Part shown: piece by piece, positions 9,594-19,179 of the stretch
How positions within the stretch are numbered: the stretch's first letter is position 1
Layout: each line of letters starts with the position of its first letter
NCBI RefSeq assembly: GCF_024169245.1
Contig: NZ_JALJWP010000001.1
Location: forward strand, 2,295,501-2,359,500
Direction: 5' to 3'
Source of the DNA: Pseudomonas koreensis
GTDB taxonomy: Bacteria; Pseudomonadota; Gammaproteobacteria; Pseudomonadales; Pseudomonadaceae
Length of the DNA: 64,000 nucleotides
Notes under the pieces: generated by a model
The model's database searches: none
The model's input: the letters and a program-made list of their open reading frames with translations, nothing else
Told to the model about the DNA's origin: nothing
Position numbers and translations under genes: made by a program

Positions 9594-11693
9594 TTACACA
9601 TCCATAGGTCGGTTGGCGGCTTGAATCGCGGTGAGCGCGATGGTGTAGACGATGTCATCGACTTGCGCGCCGCGCGGCAAGTCATTCACCGGTTTGCGCA
9701 GGCCTTGCAGCATCGGCCCGAGACTGACGCAATCGGCGCTGCGTTGTACCGCTTTGTGCGTGGTGTTGCCGGTGTTCAGATCAGGGAAGACGAACACCGT
9801 GGCGCGTCCGGCGACCTGACTGTTCGGCGCCAGTTGTCGGGCGACGTCGGCGTTGGCGGCAGCGTCGTACTGCAGCGGACCGTCGATCAGCAGCGAGTGT
9901 TGTTGTTCGTGGGCGAGCAGAGTCGCCTCGCGGACTTTCTCGACTTCTTCACCGCGAGCCGATTCACCGCTGGAGTAGCTGATCATCGCCACCCGTGGAG
10001 TGATACCGAATGCGGCCGCCGAGTCAGCGCTTTGCAGGGCGATCTCTGCCAGTTCGGCAGCGCTCGGGTGTGGATTCATCACGCAGTCGCCGTAGACCAG
10101 CACTTCTTCTGGAAAGAGCATGAAGAACACTGACGACACCAGCGTGCAGCCCGGTGCGGTCTTGATCAGTTGCAGGGCCGGGCGGATGGTATTGGCGGTG
10201 GTGTTGATCACCCCGGACACCAGCCCGTCGACCTCGTCCAGCGCAAGCATCATGGTGCCGATCACCACGGTGTCTTCCAGCTGCTGCTCGGCCATCGGTG
10301 CGTTGAGGCTTTTGCTTTTGCGCAGGGCGACCATCGGTTCGACGTAGCGCTCGCGGATGTGGTCCGGGTCGAGAATTTCCAGACCCGGCGGCAACACGAT
10401 GCCTTGCGCCCGGGCGACGGCTTCGACGTCTGCAGGTTTGGCCAGCAATACGCAGCGAGCGATCCCGCGTTCCTGGCAGATCGCCGCCGCTTGTACGGTG
10501 AACGGCTCGCTGCCTTCTGGCAGGACGATGCGCTTGTTTGCCGCCTGCGCACGCTGGATCAATTGATAGCGGAACACTGCCGGCGACAGGCGCATTTCCC
10601 GTGGCGTGCCGCAGCGCTGATGCAGCCAGTTGGCGTCGAGGTGGCTGGCGACGAAATCGGTGATGATCTCCGCGCGCTCGCGGTCATCGATGGGGATTTC
10701 CTTGTTCAGGCCGTTGAGCAGGTTAGCGGTGTCGTACGAGCCGGTGCTTACCGACAAGACCGGCAAGCCGGCCTGCAACGCGCCTTGGCACAGGTCCATG
10801 ATGCGCGGATCGGGCAGGGTGTCGCTGGTCAGCAGCAGGCCGGCCAGCGGCACGCCGTTGATCGCCGCAAGGCTGACGGCGAGGATGATGTCGTCGCGAT
10901 CACCCGGCGTCACCACCAGCACGCCGGGCTTGAGCAGCTCGACGGTGTTGCGCATGGTTCGCGCGCAAATGATGATTTTGTTCATGCGCCGGGTTTCGTA
11001 ATCGCCAGCGTTGAGCACCTGCGCGCCCATCAGGTCGGCGACGTCGCGAGTGCGCGGCGCGTTGAGTTCCGGCTGGAACGGGATGCAGCCGAGCAGGCGG
11101 AAGTCACCGCTGCGCAGCAACGGCGAATGCTCCTTCAGCCGCGTGGCGAAGGCCTCCATGCTCTCGTCGGTCTTGACCTTGTTGAGGATCACGCCGAGGA
11201 CTTTCGGATCCTTCGGGCCGCCGAACAATTGCGCCTGCAGCTCGACCCGACCAGAGAGTTCGGCGAGCACTTCGTTTTCCGGCGCCGAAACCAGAATCAC
11301 CTCGGCATCCAGGCTCTTGGCCAGATGCAGATTGACCCGCGCGGCGTAACTGGCGCTGCGCGTCGGCACCATGCCTTCGACCACCAGCACGTCTTTGCCG
11401 ACCGCCGCTTGCTGATACAGAGCGATGATTTCTTCGAGCAACTCGTCGAGCTGACCGTCACCGAGCATGCGCTCGACATGCGCCAGGCCCAACGGTTGCG
11501 GCGGTTTCAAACCGTGGGTGCGCGCCACAAGTTCGGTGGAACGCTCGGGACCGGTGTCGCCCGGGTGCGGCTGGGCGATCGGTTTGAAGAAGCCGACTTT
11601 GAGGCCGGCGCGTTCAAGCGTGCGCACCAGCCCGAGGCTGATGGAGGTCAGACCCACGCCAAAATCGGTGGGGGCGATAAAAAAAGTTTGCAT
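9594..11693 (-). CDS. pta: Phosphate acetyltransferase
   Basis: Pta interconverts acetyl-CoA and acetyl phosphate. At 699 residues it is the long bacterial form: an N-terminal P-loop-like BioD/CobQ domain (from FIAPTDFGVGLTS), a middle DRTGG domain (about 215-325) and the C-terminal PTA/PTB catalytic domain (about 370-695) with VISGVINTTANTIRPAL and the GPLQYDAA and PDLNTGNTTHKAVQ motifs. The usual partner ackA is not in this window: the next upstream genes are DUF3565 and a SlyD-type FKBP. The acyltransferase gene follows with no gap. Confidence 0.95.
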   Translation of the reverse strand: MQTFFIAPTDFGVGLTSISLGLVRTLERAGLKVGFFKPIAQPHPGDTGPERSTELVARTHGLKPPQPLGLAHVERMLGDGQLDELLEEIIALYQQAAVGKDVLVVEGMVPTRSASYAARVNLHLAKSLDAEVILVSAPENEVLAELSGRVELQAQLFGGPKDPKVLGVILNKVKTDESMEAFATRLKEHSPLLRSGDFRLLGCIPFQPELNAPRTRDVADLMGAQVLNAGDYETRRMNKIIICARTMRNTVELLKPGVLVVTPGDRDDIILAVSLAAINGVPLAGLLLTSDTLPDPRIMDLCQGALQAGLPVLSVSTGSYDTANLLNGLNKEIPIDDRERAEIITDFVASHLDANWLHQRCGTPREMRLSPAVFRYQLIQRAQAANKRIVLPEGSEPFTVQAAAICQERGIARCVLLAKPADVEAVARAQGIVLPPGLEILDPDHIRERYVEPMVALRKSKSLNAPMAEQQLEDTVVIGTMMLALDEVDGLVSGVINTTANTIRPALQLIKTAPGCTLVSSVFFMLFPEEVLVYGDCVMNPHPSAAELAEIALQSADSAAAFGITPRVAMISYSSGESARGEEVEKVREATLLAHEQQHSLLIDGPLQYDAAANADVARQLAPNSQVAGRATVFVFPDLNTGNTTHKAVQRSADCVSLGPMLQGLRKPVNDLPRGAQVDDIVYTIALTAIQAANRPMDV

Positions 11694-11744
11694 GGGAATT
11701 CTCTATGCAAGGGTGTCAGCCTATGTCTGGCCGACTACCGAAAT

Positions 11745-12041
11745 TCAGTCGCCAAGGTTAGCGCTAACCGAGCCCTGTGCACACCAACCGCAGGCAAAGG
11801 GTTGACCTGTTTTTTCAATACGTTGCGCCGGATCAAGGACCCAGGCGCGGGTTTGCCACGGCGGCTGATGGCGCAGGTGCTGGGTGTGGCCACAGGAAAG
11901 CTCGACCACCCAATGGCCGTCTTCGTCCTGGTGAAAGCCCGTGATGGTCGAAACCCGTTTGTCCGGGTTGTGGTCGCTTTCAAGCGATTGCTTCGCTAAA
12001 CTTGGCCTTTCTATATTCTTATGCAAAAGGTCTCGCCCCAT
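11745..12041 (-). CDS. DUF3565 domain protein, small Cys/His-rich
   Basis: The conserved core begins with ITGFHQDEDGHWVVELSCGH and continues TQHLRHQPPW and FACGWC, the pattern of DUF3565; the paired Cys and His suggest a metal site (inference). From the ATG at 12041 it is 98 residues, but the core starts only at about residue 29, so the true start may be a later non-ATG codon. The 12041 ATG overlaps the divergent SlyD ATG at 12040 in one CATG. An alternative start at 12071 would overlap that gene further. The function of the family is unknown. Confidence 0.7.
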   Translation of the reverse strand: MGRDLLHKNIERPSLAKQSLESDHNPDKRVSTITGFHQDEDGHWVVELSCGHTQHLRHQPPWQTRAWVLDPAQRIEKTGQPFACGWCAQGSVSANLGD

Positions 12042-12525
12042 GCTGATCGCCGCCAATAAGGCTGTCTCCATCGACTATACCCTGACCAACGACGCTGGTG
12101 AGGTCATCGACAGCTCCGCCGGCGGCGCTCCGCTGGTCTACCTGCAAGGCGCAGGCAACATCATCCCGGGCCTGGAAAAAGCCCTGGAAGGCAAAGCCGT
12201 CGGTGACGAGCTGAAAGTCGCCGTTGAGCCGGAAGACGCTTACGGCGAATACGCCGCCGAGCTGGTCAGCACCCTGAGCCGCAGCATGTTCGAAGGCGTT
12301 GACGAGCTGGAAGTCGGCATGCAGTTCCACGCTTCGGCGCCGGACGGTCAGATGCAGATCGTCACCATCCGTGACCTGGACGGCGACGACGTCACCGTTG
12401 ACGGCAACCACCCGTTGGCCGGTCAGCGCCTGAACTTCCAGGTGAAGATCGTTGATATCCGTGACGCCAGCCAGGAAGAAATCGCTCATGGTCACGTCCA
12501 TGGCGAAGGTGGCCATCACCACTGA
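12040..12525 (+). CDS. slyD: FKBP-type peptidyl-prolyl isomerase, SlyD family
   Basis: The 161-residue protein starts MLIAANKAVSIDYTLTNDAG and has the SlyD split-FKBP layout: FKBP strands, GLEKALEGKAVGD, an inserted chaperone flap (about 70-125) and a FKBP return (LAGQRLNFQVKIVDIRDA). The tail HGHVHGEGGHHH is a metal-binding histidine cluster, as in SlyD. SlyD is a cytoplasmic proline isomerase and chaperone linked to nickel enzyme assembly. A longer frame from 11941 is open but runs through the divergent gene and is not used. A terminator follows at 12554. Confidence 0.9.
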   Translation: MLIAANKAVSIDYTLTNDAGEVIDSSAGGAPLVYLQGAGNIIPGLEKALEGKAVGDELKVAVEPEDAYGEYAAELVSTLSRSMFEGVDELEVGMQFHASAPDGQMQIVTIRDLDGDDVTVDGNHPLAGQRLNFQVKIVDIRDASQEEIAHGHVHGEGGHHH

Positions 12526-12553
12526 TTTTCTGCGCTAAGCTTCGAGTACTGGA

Positions 12554-12577
12554 GAGGCGCCTGTGGGCGCCTTTTTA
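12554..12577 (+). terminator. Rho-independent terminator after slyD
   Basis: AGGCGCC, a short TGTG loop and GGCGCCT run into TTTTTAG, 30 bases after the slyD stop. Confidence 0.85.
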
Positions 12578-12648
12578 GTCCGCGGCTGTCCTTGGTGGCC
12601 TCGCCAAGTGGCTGTTTCGAGTAGAACACGAGAATCCTGGAGTTCGGC

Positions 12649-13131
12649 ATGAGTGCTTTTCACGACCTTAAGTTGACAGCCCTGGATGGTCAGGAGCTAC
12701 CGCTGGCGCCGTTCAAGGGCCAAGTCGTGCTGGTGGTCAACGTAGCCTCCAAATGCGGCTTGACCCCCCAGTACGCAGCACTGGAAAACCTCTACCAGCA
12801 ATACAAAGACAAAGGCTTTACTGTGCTGGGCCTGCCATGCAACCAGTTTGCCGGACAGGAGCCAGGCTCGGAAAAGGAAATCCAGGAGTTCTGCAGTCTC
12901 AACTATGGCGTGACGTTCCCGTTGTCGAGCAAGCTCGAAGTCAACGGCCACGAGCGGCATCAGTTGTATCGTCTGCTGGCAGGCGAGGGCGCCGAGTTTC
13001 CCGGTGACATCACCTGGAATTTCGAGAAGTTTCTGCTCGGCAAGGATGGCCGCGTGCTGGCGCGATTCTCGCCGCGAACGGCGCCGGATGATCCGACCAT
13101 CGTGCATGCGATTGAAAAAGCGCTGAGCTGA
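12649..13131 (+). CDS. Glutathione peroxidase (thiol peroxidase type)
   Basis: The protein has 160 residues. The peroxidatic cysteine is Cys36 in NVASKCGLTPQY, with the conserved PCNQFAGQEPGS and TWNFEKFL blocks giving the Gln and Trp of the active site. Bacterial members with Cys in place of selenocysteine reduce peroxides, often using thioredoxin rather than glutathione (family knowledge). No signal peptide is seen, so it is cytoplasmic. It is likely monocistronic between a terminator and a REP pair. Confidence 0.93.
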   Translation: MSAFHDLKLTALDGQELPLAPFKGQVVLVVNVASKCGLTPQYAALENLYQQYKDKGFTVLGLPCNQFAGQEPGSEKEIQEFCSLNYGVTFPLSSKLEVNGHERHQLYRLLAGEGAEFPGDITWNFEKFLLGKDGRVLARFSPRTAPDDPTIVHAIEKALS

Positions 13132-13145
13132 AAAGCAGGATCAAA

Positions 13146-13217
13146 AGATCGCAGCCTTCGGCAGCTCCTACAGGGAACCACCAATCCCGTGTAGGAGCTG
13201 CCGAAGGCTGCGATCTT
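13146..13217. repeat. Paired REP/BIME (GTAGGAGCTGCCGAAGGCTG family)
   Basis: Inverted arms (GATCGCAGCCTTCGGCAGCT and its reverse complement) are separated by about 25 bases, immediately after the glutathione peroxidase gene. Confidence 0.88.
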
Positions 13218-13324
13218 TGCTTTTCAATCTTTTGATGGTTAATCACCCAAATCAATAATGCTGTTCAAAGGCTCCGGCTCTCCATATTATCGCCGTCATA
13301 AAGCGATCGCCCTGGAGCCTCCCG

Positions 13325-14428
13325 ATGCCCGTTCAAGCCCTGTTCAAACCATTTCACCTCGGTGCCCTCGAACTGCCGACCCGCGTGGTGATGGCGCCAA
13401 TGACCCGCTCGTTCTCGCCGGGCGGCGTGCCCAATTCCAAAGTCATTGAATACTACCGCCGGCGCGCGGCCGCTGGGGTTGGTTTGATCATCACCGAAGG
13501 CACCACCGTTGGCCACATCGCCTCCAACGGCTATCCCAATGTGCCGCAATTCTTCGGTGACGCGCCGCTGGCCGGCTGGAAAAAGGTCGTCGACGCCGTG
13601 CATGCCGAAGGCGGCAAGATCGTCCCGCAACTGTGGCATGTCGGCAGCGTACGCCGCCTCGGCACCGAGCCGGACGCCAGCGTGCCGGGCTACGGTCCGT
13701 CGGAAAAACTCAAGGACGGTCAGGTCGTGGTGCACGGCATTACCAAACAGGACATCCAGGACGTGATCGCTGCGTTCGCTCAGGCTGCCAAAGATGCGCA
13801 GAGCATCGGCATGGACGGCGTGGAAATCCACGGCGCCCACGGCTATCTGGTCGATCAGTTCTTCTGGGAAGGCAGCAACCAGCGCACCGACGAATACGGT
13901 GGCAGCCTGGCGAACCGCTCGCGCTTTGCCATCGAATTGATTCAAGCCGTGCGCGCGGCGGTCGGTGAAGGCTTCCCGATCATCTTCCGCTTCTCGCAAT
14001 GGAAACAGCAGGATTACACCGCGCGTCTGGTGCAGACCCCTGAGGCGCTGGGCGAGTTTCTCAAGCCTCTCTCCGACGCTGGCGTGGACATTTTCCACTG
14101 CTCGACCCGCCGCTTCTGGGAGCCTGAATTCGACGGTTCGGATCTGAACCTCGCTGGCTGGACGCGCAAGCTGACCGGTAAACCGACCATCACCGTCGGC
14201 AGCGTTGGCCTGGACGGCGAGTTCCTGCAGTTCATGGTCAACACCGACAAGGTCGCACAACCGGCCAGCCTGGAAAATCTGCTGGAGCGCCTGAACAAAG
14301 AGGAGTTCGATCTGGTGGCGGTTGGCCGTGCGCTGTTGGTCGATCCGGACTGGGCGCAGAAAGTCCGCGAAGGGCGTGAGCAGGATATCTTGCCGTTCAG
14401 CCGAGAGGCGTTGATGACCTTGGTCTAA
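13325..14428 (+). CDS. Old Yellow Enzyme family alkene reductase (NADH:flavin oxidoreductase)
   Basis: The 367-residue FMN protein has a TIM-barrel OYE pattern: MAPMTRS near the N-terminus, the substrate-binding pair His-x-x-His in EIHGAHGYLVDQFF (about 168-182), NQRTDEYGGSLANRSRF and the phosphate-binding end GRALLVDPDW. OYEs use NAD(P)H to reduce activated C=C bonds such as enones, maleimides and nitro esters. His-His rather than His-Asn separates it from the XenB/morphinone reductase branch. The start follows GGAGCCTCCCG. The physiological substrate is unknown. Confidence 0.9.
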   Translation: MPVQALFKPFHLGALELPTRVVMAPMTRSFSPGGVPNSKVIEYYRRRAAAGVGLIITEGTTVGHIASNGYPNVPQFFGDAPLAGWKKVVDAVHAEGGKIVPQLWHVGSVRRLGTEPDASVPGYGPSEKLKDGQVVVHGITKQDIQDVIAAFAQAAKDAQSIGMDGVEIHGAHGYLVDQFFWEGSNQRTDEYGGSLANRSRFAIELIQAVRAAVGEGFPIIFRFSQWKQQDYTARLVQTPEALGEFLKPLSDAGVDIFHCSTRRFWEPEFDGSDLNLAGWTRKLTGKPTITVGSVGLDGEFLQFMVNTDKVAQPASLENLLERLNKEEFDLVAVGRALLVDPDWAQKVREGREQDILPFSREALMTLV

Positions 14429-14447
14429 GCGGCGCCAGTTCGAACCA

Positions 14448-14536
14448 TTCGCGAGCAGGCTCGCTTCCACCCTTGATCGCATTTCATATGACGGAATGCG
14501 GTGCCCATGTGGGAGCGAGCCTGCTCGCGAAAGCTG
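14448..14536. repeat. Paired REP (GTGGGAGCGAGCCTGCTCGC family)
   Basis: TTCGCGAGCAGGCTCGCTTC is followed about 45 bases later by the inverse unit GTGGGAGCGAGCCTGCTCGC. It separates convergent genes. Confidence 0.85.
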
Positions 14537-14555
14537 TTTTTATGTCGACGAAAAT

Positions 14556-15731
14556 CTAAGGCTGTGTCTGCGCCCGAGGAATCACTTGCTCCCCGATACA
14601 AGCCCCGCGCAAATACCCCTCGAACTGCTCGATAATCGCTCCCCAGCCCTGGCGACTACCATGCTGCCGCGCATTCAGCCTTACACAGCGCAAGCGCTCA
14701 TTCTCTTCCAGCAACCACACCGCCGCTTCGCAAAACGCCTGCTCATCGCCGGGCATGGCTGACACGCCGTTGTAGCCGTGGCGAATATGTTGCGCCGCCG
14801 CTGCCTGATCATAAGCCACTACCCCAAGCCCAGAGGCCAGTGCTTCCAGCACCACATTGCCAAAAGTCTCGGTCAGGCTGGGAAACACGAACACATCTCC
14901 TGACGCATAGTGCGCCGCCAGTGCTTCCCCACGCTGTGCGCCGCAGAAAATCGCTTCGGGCAATTGTTTTTCCAGCGCTGAACGCTGCGGGCCATCTCCC
15001 ACCACGATCAGTTTCAGGTGGCGCTGTGGATAAGTTTCCCGCAGGGTGCCAAAGCAGCGTTTGAGCAGCCCCAGATTTTTCTCCGGGGCGAGACGTCCTA
15101 CGTGAATCACAGCGATATCCTGCTCGGACAGTCCCCATTGCTCACGCAACGCGTTCTGGCGTTTGCTCGGGTGAAACAATTGGCTGTCCACTCCCCGCGA
15201 CAACAGCGCCAAGCGCTCGAAGTGCCGCCGCTCCAGCTCCAGACGCTGACTGACGCTTGGCACCAGGGTCAACGCCGATCGATTGTGAAACCAGCGCAAA
15301 TAATGGGTGAGCATCCGCGTCAGCAAACCGAGGCCATACTGGCTGGTGTACTGCTGAAAGTTGGTGTGGAAACCGCTTACCACCGCAATCCCCAGGCGCC
15401 GTGCCGCACGCAATGCCGACAACCCGAGCGGCCCTTCAGTGGCGATATACAGCACATCCGGGCGGTGTCGTTTCCAGCGCCGCAGCAGCTTATGCATCGA
15501 CGATTGGCCCCATTGCAGGCCCGGATAGCCCGGCAATGGCCAGCCGCGGCACAGCAACAGGGCATCGTCCTCGCTGCGCTGCGGATCGCTGGCCTGACGC
15601 GGACGCACCATTTCCACTTGATGCCCGCGCGCGCGCAATCCTTCGCACAAGCGGCCAAGGGTATTGGCCACGCCGTTGATTTCCGGTGGGAAGGTTTCGC
15701 AGATGAGAGTGATGTGTAGAGCTGTCGTCAT
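14556..15731 (-). CDS. Glycosyltransferase family 4 protein
   Basis: The protein is 391 residues from the ATG at 15731. The N-terminal GT-B half begins ITLICETFPPEINGVANTLG, the usual start of family 4 enzymes that act on lipid or sugar acceptors; the C-terminal half has GRLAPEKNLGLLKRCF and the EX7E motif in TETFGNVVLEALASG. It probably transfers a hexose from an NDP-sugar. Relatives make glycolipids or mannosylated lipids, but the acceptor cannot be read here. An in-frame start at 15755 exists; the ribosome-binding site of neither is convincing. Confidence 0.85.
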   Translation of the reverse strand: MTTALHITLICETFPPEINGVANTLGRLCEGLRARGHQVEMVRPRQASDPQRSEDDALLLCRGWPLPGYPGLQWGQSSMHKLLRRWKRHRPDVLYIATEGPLGLSALRAARRLGIAVVSGFHTNFQQYTSQYGLGLLTRMLTHYLRWFHNRSALTLVPSVSQRLELERRHFERLALLSRGVDSQLFHPSKRQNALREQWGLSEQDIAVIHVGRLAPEKNLGLLKRCFGTLRETYPQRHLKLIVVGDGPQRSALEKQLPEAIFCGAQRGEALAAHYASGDVFVFPSLTETFGNVVLEALASGLGVVAYDQAAAAQHIRHGYNGVSAMPGDEQAFCEAAVWLLEENERLRCVRLNARQHGSRQGWGAIIEQFEGYLRGACIGEQVIPRAQTQP

Positions 15732-15795
15732 GACCTCAGTGTCGGCTGAGGCCATGTCGACGTTGTGACGTTCGGATGATGGATTTGTGACGCAG

Positions 15796-16548
15796 TCAGT
15801 GCTGCGTCACCAGATTCTCGGCGCCACGCTCACGCACCCAGAACAGAGTCGCCCCGGCCACCGCCGCCGGCATCATCAGGATGTTCACCACTGGAATCAA
15901 CAGCACCAGATAGACGATCCCGCCAAAGCTCATGCTTTGCCAGCGCTTCTGCCGCAGCCAGGCGAGCATCTCGTTCCAGCCCAGTTTGTGGTTGTCCGCC
16001 GGGTAGTCGATGTACTGGATGGCCATCATCCACACGCCGAACAACAGCCACAGCGGCGCGGCGACGATGTTCACTACCGGGATAAACGAGAGGATGAACA
16101 AGCCGATGGCGCGCGGCAGGAAATAGCCGAGCTTGCGCATTTCCCGGGCGAGGGTGCGCGGGATCATCGCGATCAGTTCACCCCAGCTGAACGCCGGGAA
16201 ATCATCGGTACCGCGCACCACCACTTCGACTTTCTCTGCGAGGAAGCCGTTGAACGGGGCGGCAATAATGTTGGCGAGCATGGTGAACGTGAAGAACACC
16301 ATCAAGGCCACCAGGACCACGAACAGCGGCCAGAGGATATAGCTGAGGAAACTCAGCCATTCAGGCAACGACGGCATCAGCGTATCGACCCACAGGCTGA
16401 ACTGGTGGCCGGCCAGATAGATCAATCCGACGAACAGCACCAGGTTGATCGCCAGCGGCAGCAACACGAACAGGCGCAAGCCCGGGCTCAAGACCAGTTT
16501 GAGGCCTTCGCGCAGGTATTGCGGGCCGGACAGAACGGGGGCGGGCAT
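15796..16548 (-). CDS. cysZ: Sulfate transporter CysZ (EI24 domain)
   Basis: The protein has 250 residues from the ATG at 16548, preceded by GGAGCACCTT. EI24/CysZ features include [20 protein letters not shown], four long hydrophobic segments (about 27-50, 75-105, 145-170 and 205-235) and the family motif WLRQKRW. CysZ is an inner-membrane channel that brings in sulfate for assimilation, which complements cysD-cysNC at 5.6-8.4 kb. It is divergent from trxB. Confidence 0.9.
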   Translation of the reverse strand: MPAPVLSGPQYLREGLKLVLSPGLRLFVLLPLAINLVLFVGLIYLAGHQFSLWVDTLMPSLPEWLSFLSYILWPLFVVLVALMVFFTFTMLANIIAAPFNGFLAEKVEVVVRGTDDFPAFSWGELIAMIPRTLAREMRKLGYFLPRAIGLFILSFIPVVNIVAAPLWLLFGVWMMAIQYIDYPADNHKLGWNEMLAWLRQKRWQSMSFGGIVYLVLLIPVVNILMMPAAVAGATLFWVRERGAENLVTQH

Positions 16549-17823
<1,275 letters not shown>

Positions 17824-17836
17824 GACCGCGGGGCAT

Positions 17837-17867
17837 AAAAAAACCGGCCAGATTGGCCGGTTTTTTT
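17837..17867. terminator. Bidirectional terminator after trxB
   Basis: AAAAAAACCGGCC, an AGATT loop, and GGCCGGTTTTTTT form a symmetric hairpin with A and T tracts on opposite sides, so it can stop transcription both ways. Confidence 0.93.
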
Positions 17868-17899
17868 GTGCGCCATATTCCGAACTACCACAACTCAAA

Positions 17900-17991
17900 T
17901 GTGGGAGCGAGCTTGCTCGCGAAGGCGGTATTTCTGTCGACATTAATGTTGAATTTCAGACCGCATTCGCGAGCAAGCTCGCTCCCACAGG
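17900..17991. repeat. Paired REP (GTGGGAGCGAGCTTGCTCGC family)
   Basis: GTGGGAGCGAGCTTGCTCGC and its reverse complement flank about 50 bases that contain TGTCGACATTAATGTTGAA, also found in variant form in the spacer of the 322-414 pair. It lies between the convergent trxB and HopJ genes. Confidence 0.87.
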
Positions 17992-18012
17992 GATTCTGTG
18001 GGGCTGTTGGGA

Positions 18013-18351
18013 TCAGCGGCGGGTCAGTGGCTGCGCGGTGAACTTTACCCCAGCCAGGCCGTGCTTGATCAACGCGCGAATATTGCCGTGATCGCTGCCC
18101 TCAGGCGTCGCCAGCACCGAACGGTAATGTTCGCCGAACGCCAGCAGCGCTTCTTCATCGCCCAAGCCTTCCAGCAGGGCCAGGCCCAGCGTCTTGCACG
18201 AGCCTTCGTTCTGCCCGGCGGCGTTATCCACGCCACCGTTGTTGAACGCCTGGGGCTGGTAGTCGTAACCGGCGGCGATGAATGCCAGGGTATCGGCAAA
18301 AGCGTGTTCGCCGCTCTTGAGGCTGGCGCGCAGGGTGTTCAGATCAGTCAT
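18013..18351 (-). CDS. HopJ-like protein
   Basis: The 112-residue protein begins MTDLNTLRASLKSGEHAFADTL and contains YDYQPQAFNNGGVDNAAGQNEGSCK (broken here as YDYQPQAFNNGG and NEGSCKTLGLALLEGL), the HopJ family pattern. HopJ was named as a type III effector in P. syringae, yet it is widespread in saprophytes and here sits in a pterin operon, so a housekeeping role is more likely (inference). The ATG at 18351 overlaps the DUF1244 stop (18344-18346) by eight bases, which implies translational coupling. Confidence 0.85.
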   Translation of the reverse strand: MTDLNTLRASLKSGEHAFADTLAFIAAGYDYQPQAFNNGGVDNAAGQNEGSCKTLGLALLEGLGDEEALLAFGEHYRSVLATPEGSDHGNIRALIKHGLAGVKFTAQPLTRR

Positions 18352-18640
18352 TGGATTTACCTTTGGCGAACGCCGCTTGCTGTTCGGCGCTGGCTTCTTG
18401 CTGGTATTGGGCTTTCCACTCGGCGTAGGGCATGCCGTACACCACTTCGCGGGCGTCATCGAGGCTGACCTCGATCTGACGCTGGTCGGCTTCAGCCTTG
18501 TACCACTTGGACAGGCAGTTGCGGCAGAACCCGGCGAGGTTCATCAGGTCGATGTTTTGCACGTCCTTGCGGCTGTCGAGGTGGGCGACCAGTCGGCGAA
18601 AGGCGGCGGCTTCGAGTTCCAGGCGTTGTTGATCAGTCAT
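18344..18640 (-). CDS. DUF1244 domain protein
   Basis: The 98-residue protein contains DLMNLAGFCRNCLSKWY followed by YGMPYAEWKAQYQ, the strongly conserved DUF1244 pattern with a Cys-x-x-Cys pair that may bind a metal. It begins at 18640 and overlaps the start of HopJ. Its role is unknown; DUF1244 genes commonly sit next to folX/HopJ genes in Pseudomonas. Confidence 0.88.
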   Translation of the reverse strand: MTDQQRLELEAAAFRRLVAHLDSRKDVQNIDLMNLAGFCRNCLSKWYKAEADQRQIEVSLDDAREVVYGMPYAEWKAQYQQEASAEQQAAFAKGKSND

Positions 18641-18663
18641 GGGGGTCTCTTCGAGACAGCTTT

Positions 18664-18738
18664 GAGCGGCAAGCTTCAAGCTGCAAGATGGGTGTCTGTG
18701 AGCAAAGTTTACAGCTTGCGGCTTGAGGCTTGAAGCTA
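18664..18738. repeat. Inverted repeat of the AAGCTTCAAGCTGCAAG type
   Basis: GCGGCAAGCTTCAAGCTGCA on the left and the inverse-like CAGCTTGCGGCTTGAGGCTT on the right surround a short spacer between folX and DUF1244. A degenerate single copy (CAAGCTTCCAGTTTCAAGCG) lies after cysNC near 8460. This is a further Pseudomonas intergenic repeat family. Confidence 0.7.
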
Positions 18739-19107
18739 GCGACTCGCCGCGAGCGTAATCGATACCGACTCGGCGAAGCGCAGCGCGTGGGGTTTGTCGA
18801 CTTCGACTTCGGCGTACAGCACCGATGCGTTGGTCATCACCAGATCGAGCAATTCTTGCGTCAGGCGTTCGAGCAGCGCGAAGCGGTTGCCTTCGACGTG
18901 GGCGATGATCGCCTTGGTGATGGTGCGGTAATTCAGCGCGTGGTCGATGTCGTTGTCGCGCACCGCTTCCTGGGCCGCGTACAGGATGGTCAGATTGATC
19001 AGCACATCCTGCTTGTTGAGGATTTCGTCCTCGTTGATGCCGATAAAGGTGCGCAGGCGCAGATCCTTGACCCGGATGCGCGCCATTCCCGGTTGAAGTT
19101 GTGGCAT
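18736..19107 (-). CDS. folX: Dihydroneopterin triphosphate 2'-epimerase
   Basis: The 123-residue tunnel-fold protein shows [18 protein letters not shown] and the aldolase/epimerase-family Lys and Glu blocks ([36 protein letters not shown]). FolX epimerises 7,8-dihydroneopterin triphosphate to the monapterin form. In Pseudomonas the product series leads to tetrahydromonapterin, the cofactor of phenylalanine hydroxylase. FolB aldolase is the alternative, but the neighbouring folM favours FolX. The gap to folM is about 72 bases. Confidence 0.9.
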   Translation of the reverse strand: MPQLQPGMARIRVKDLRLRTFIGINEDEILNKQDVLINLTILYAAQEAVRDNDIDHALNYRTITKAIIAHVEGNRFALLERLTQELLDLVMTNASVLYAEVEVDKPHALRFAESVSITLAASR

Positions 19108-19179
19108 TGATTTGCTCCGTCCAGTCTATTGCAGGCGTTCTGGTGGATCTTACTCGACTCGCAGCCGAAGCGGGACGGC

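Noticed and set aside
10170..11999. 609-codon open frame opposite pta
   Set aside because: Low-complexity His/Gln/Arg-rich shadow of the pta coding strand; no domain seen.
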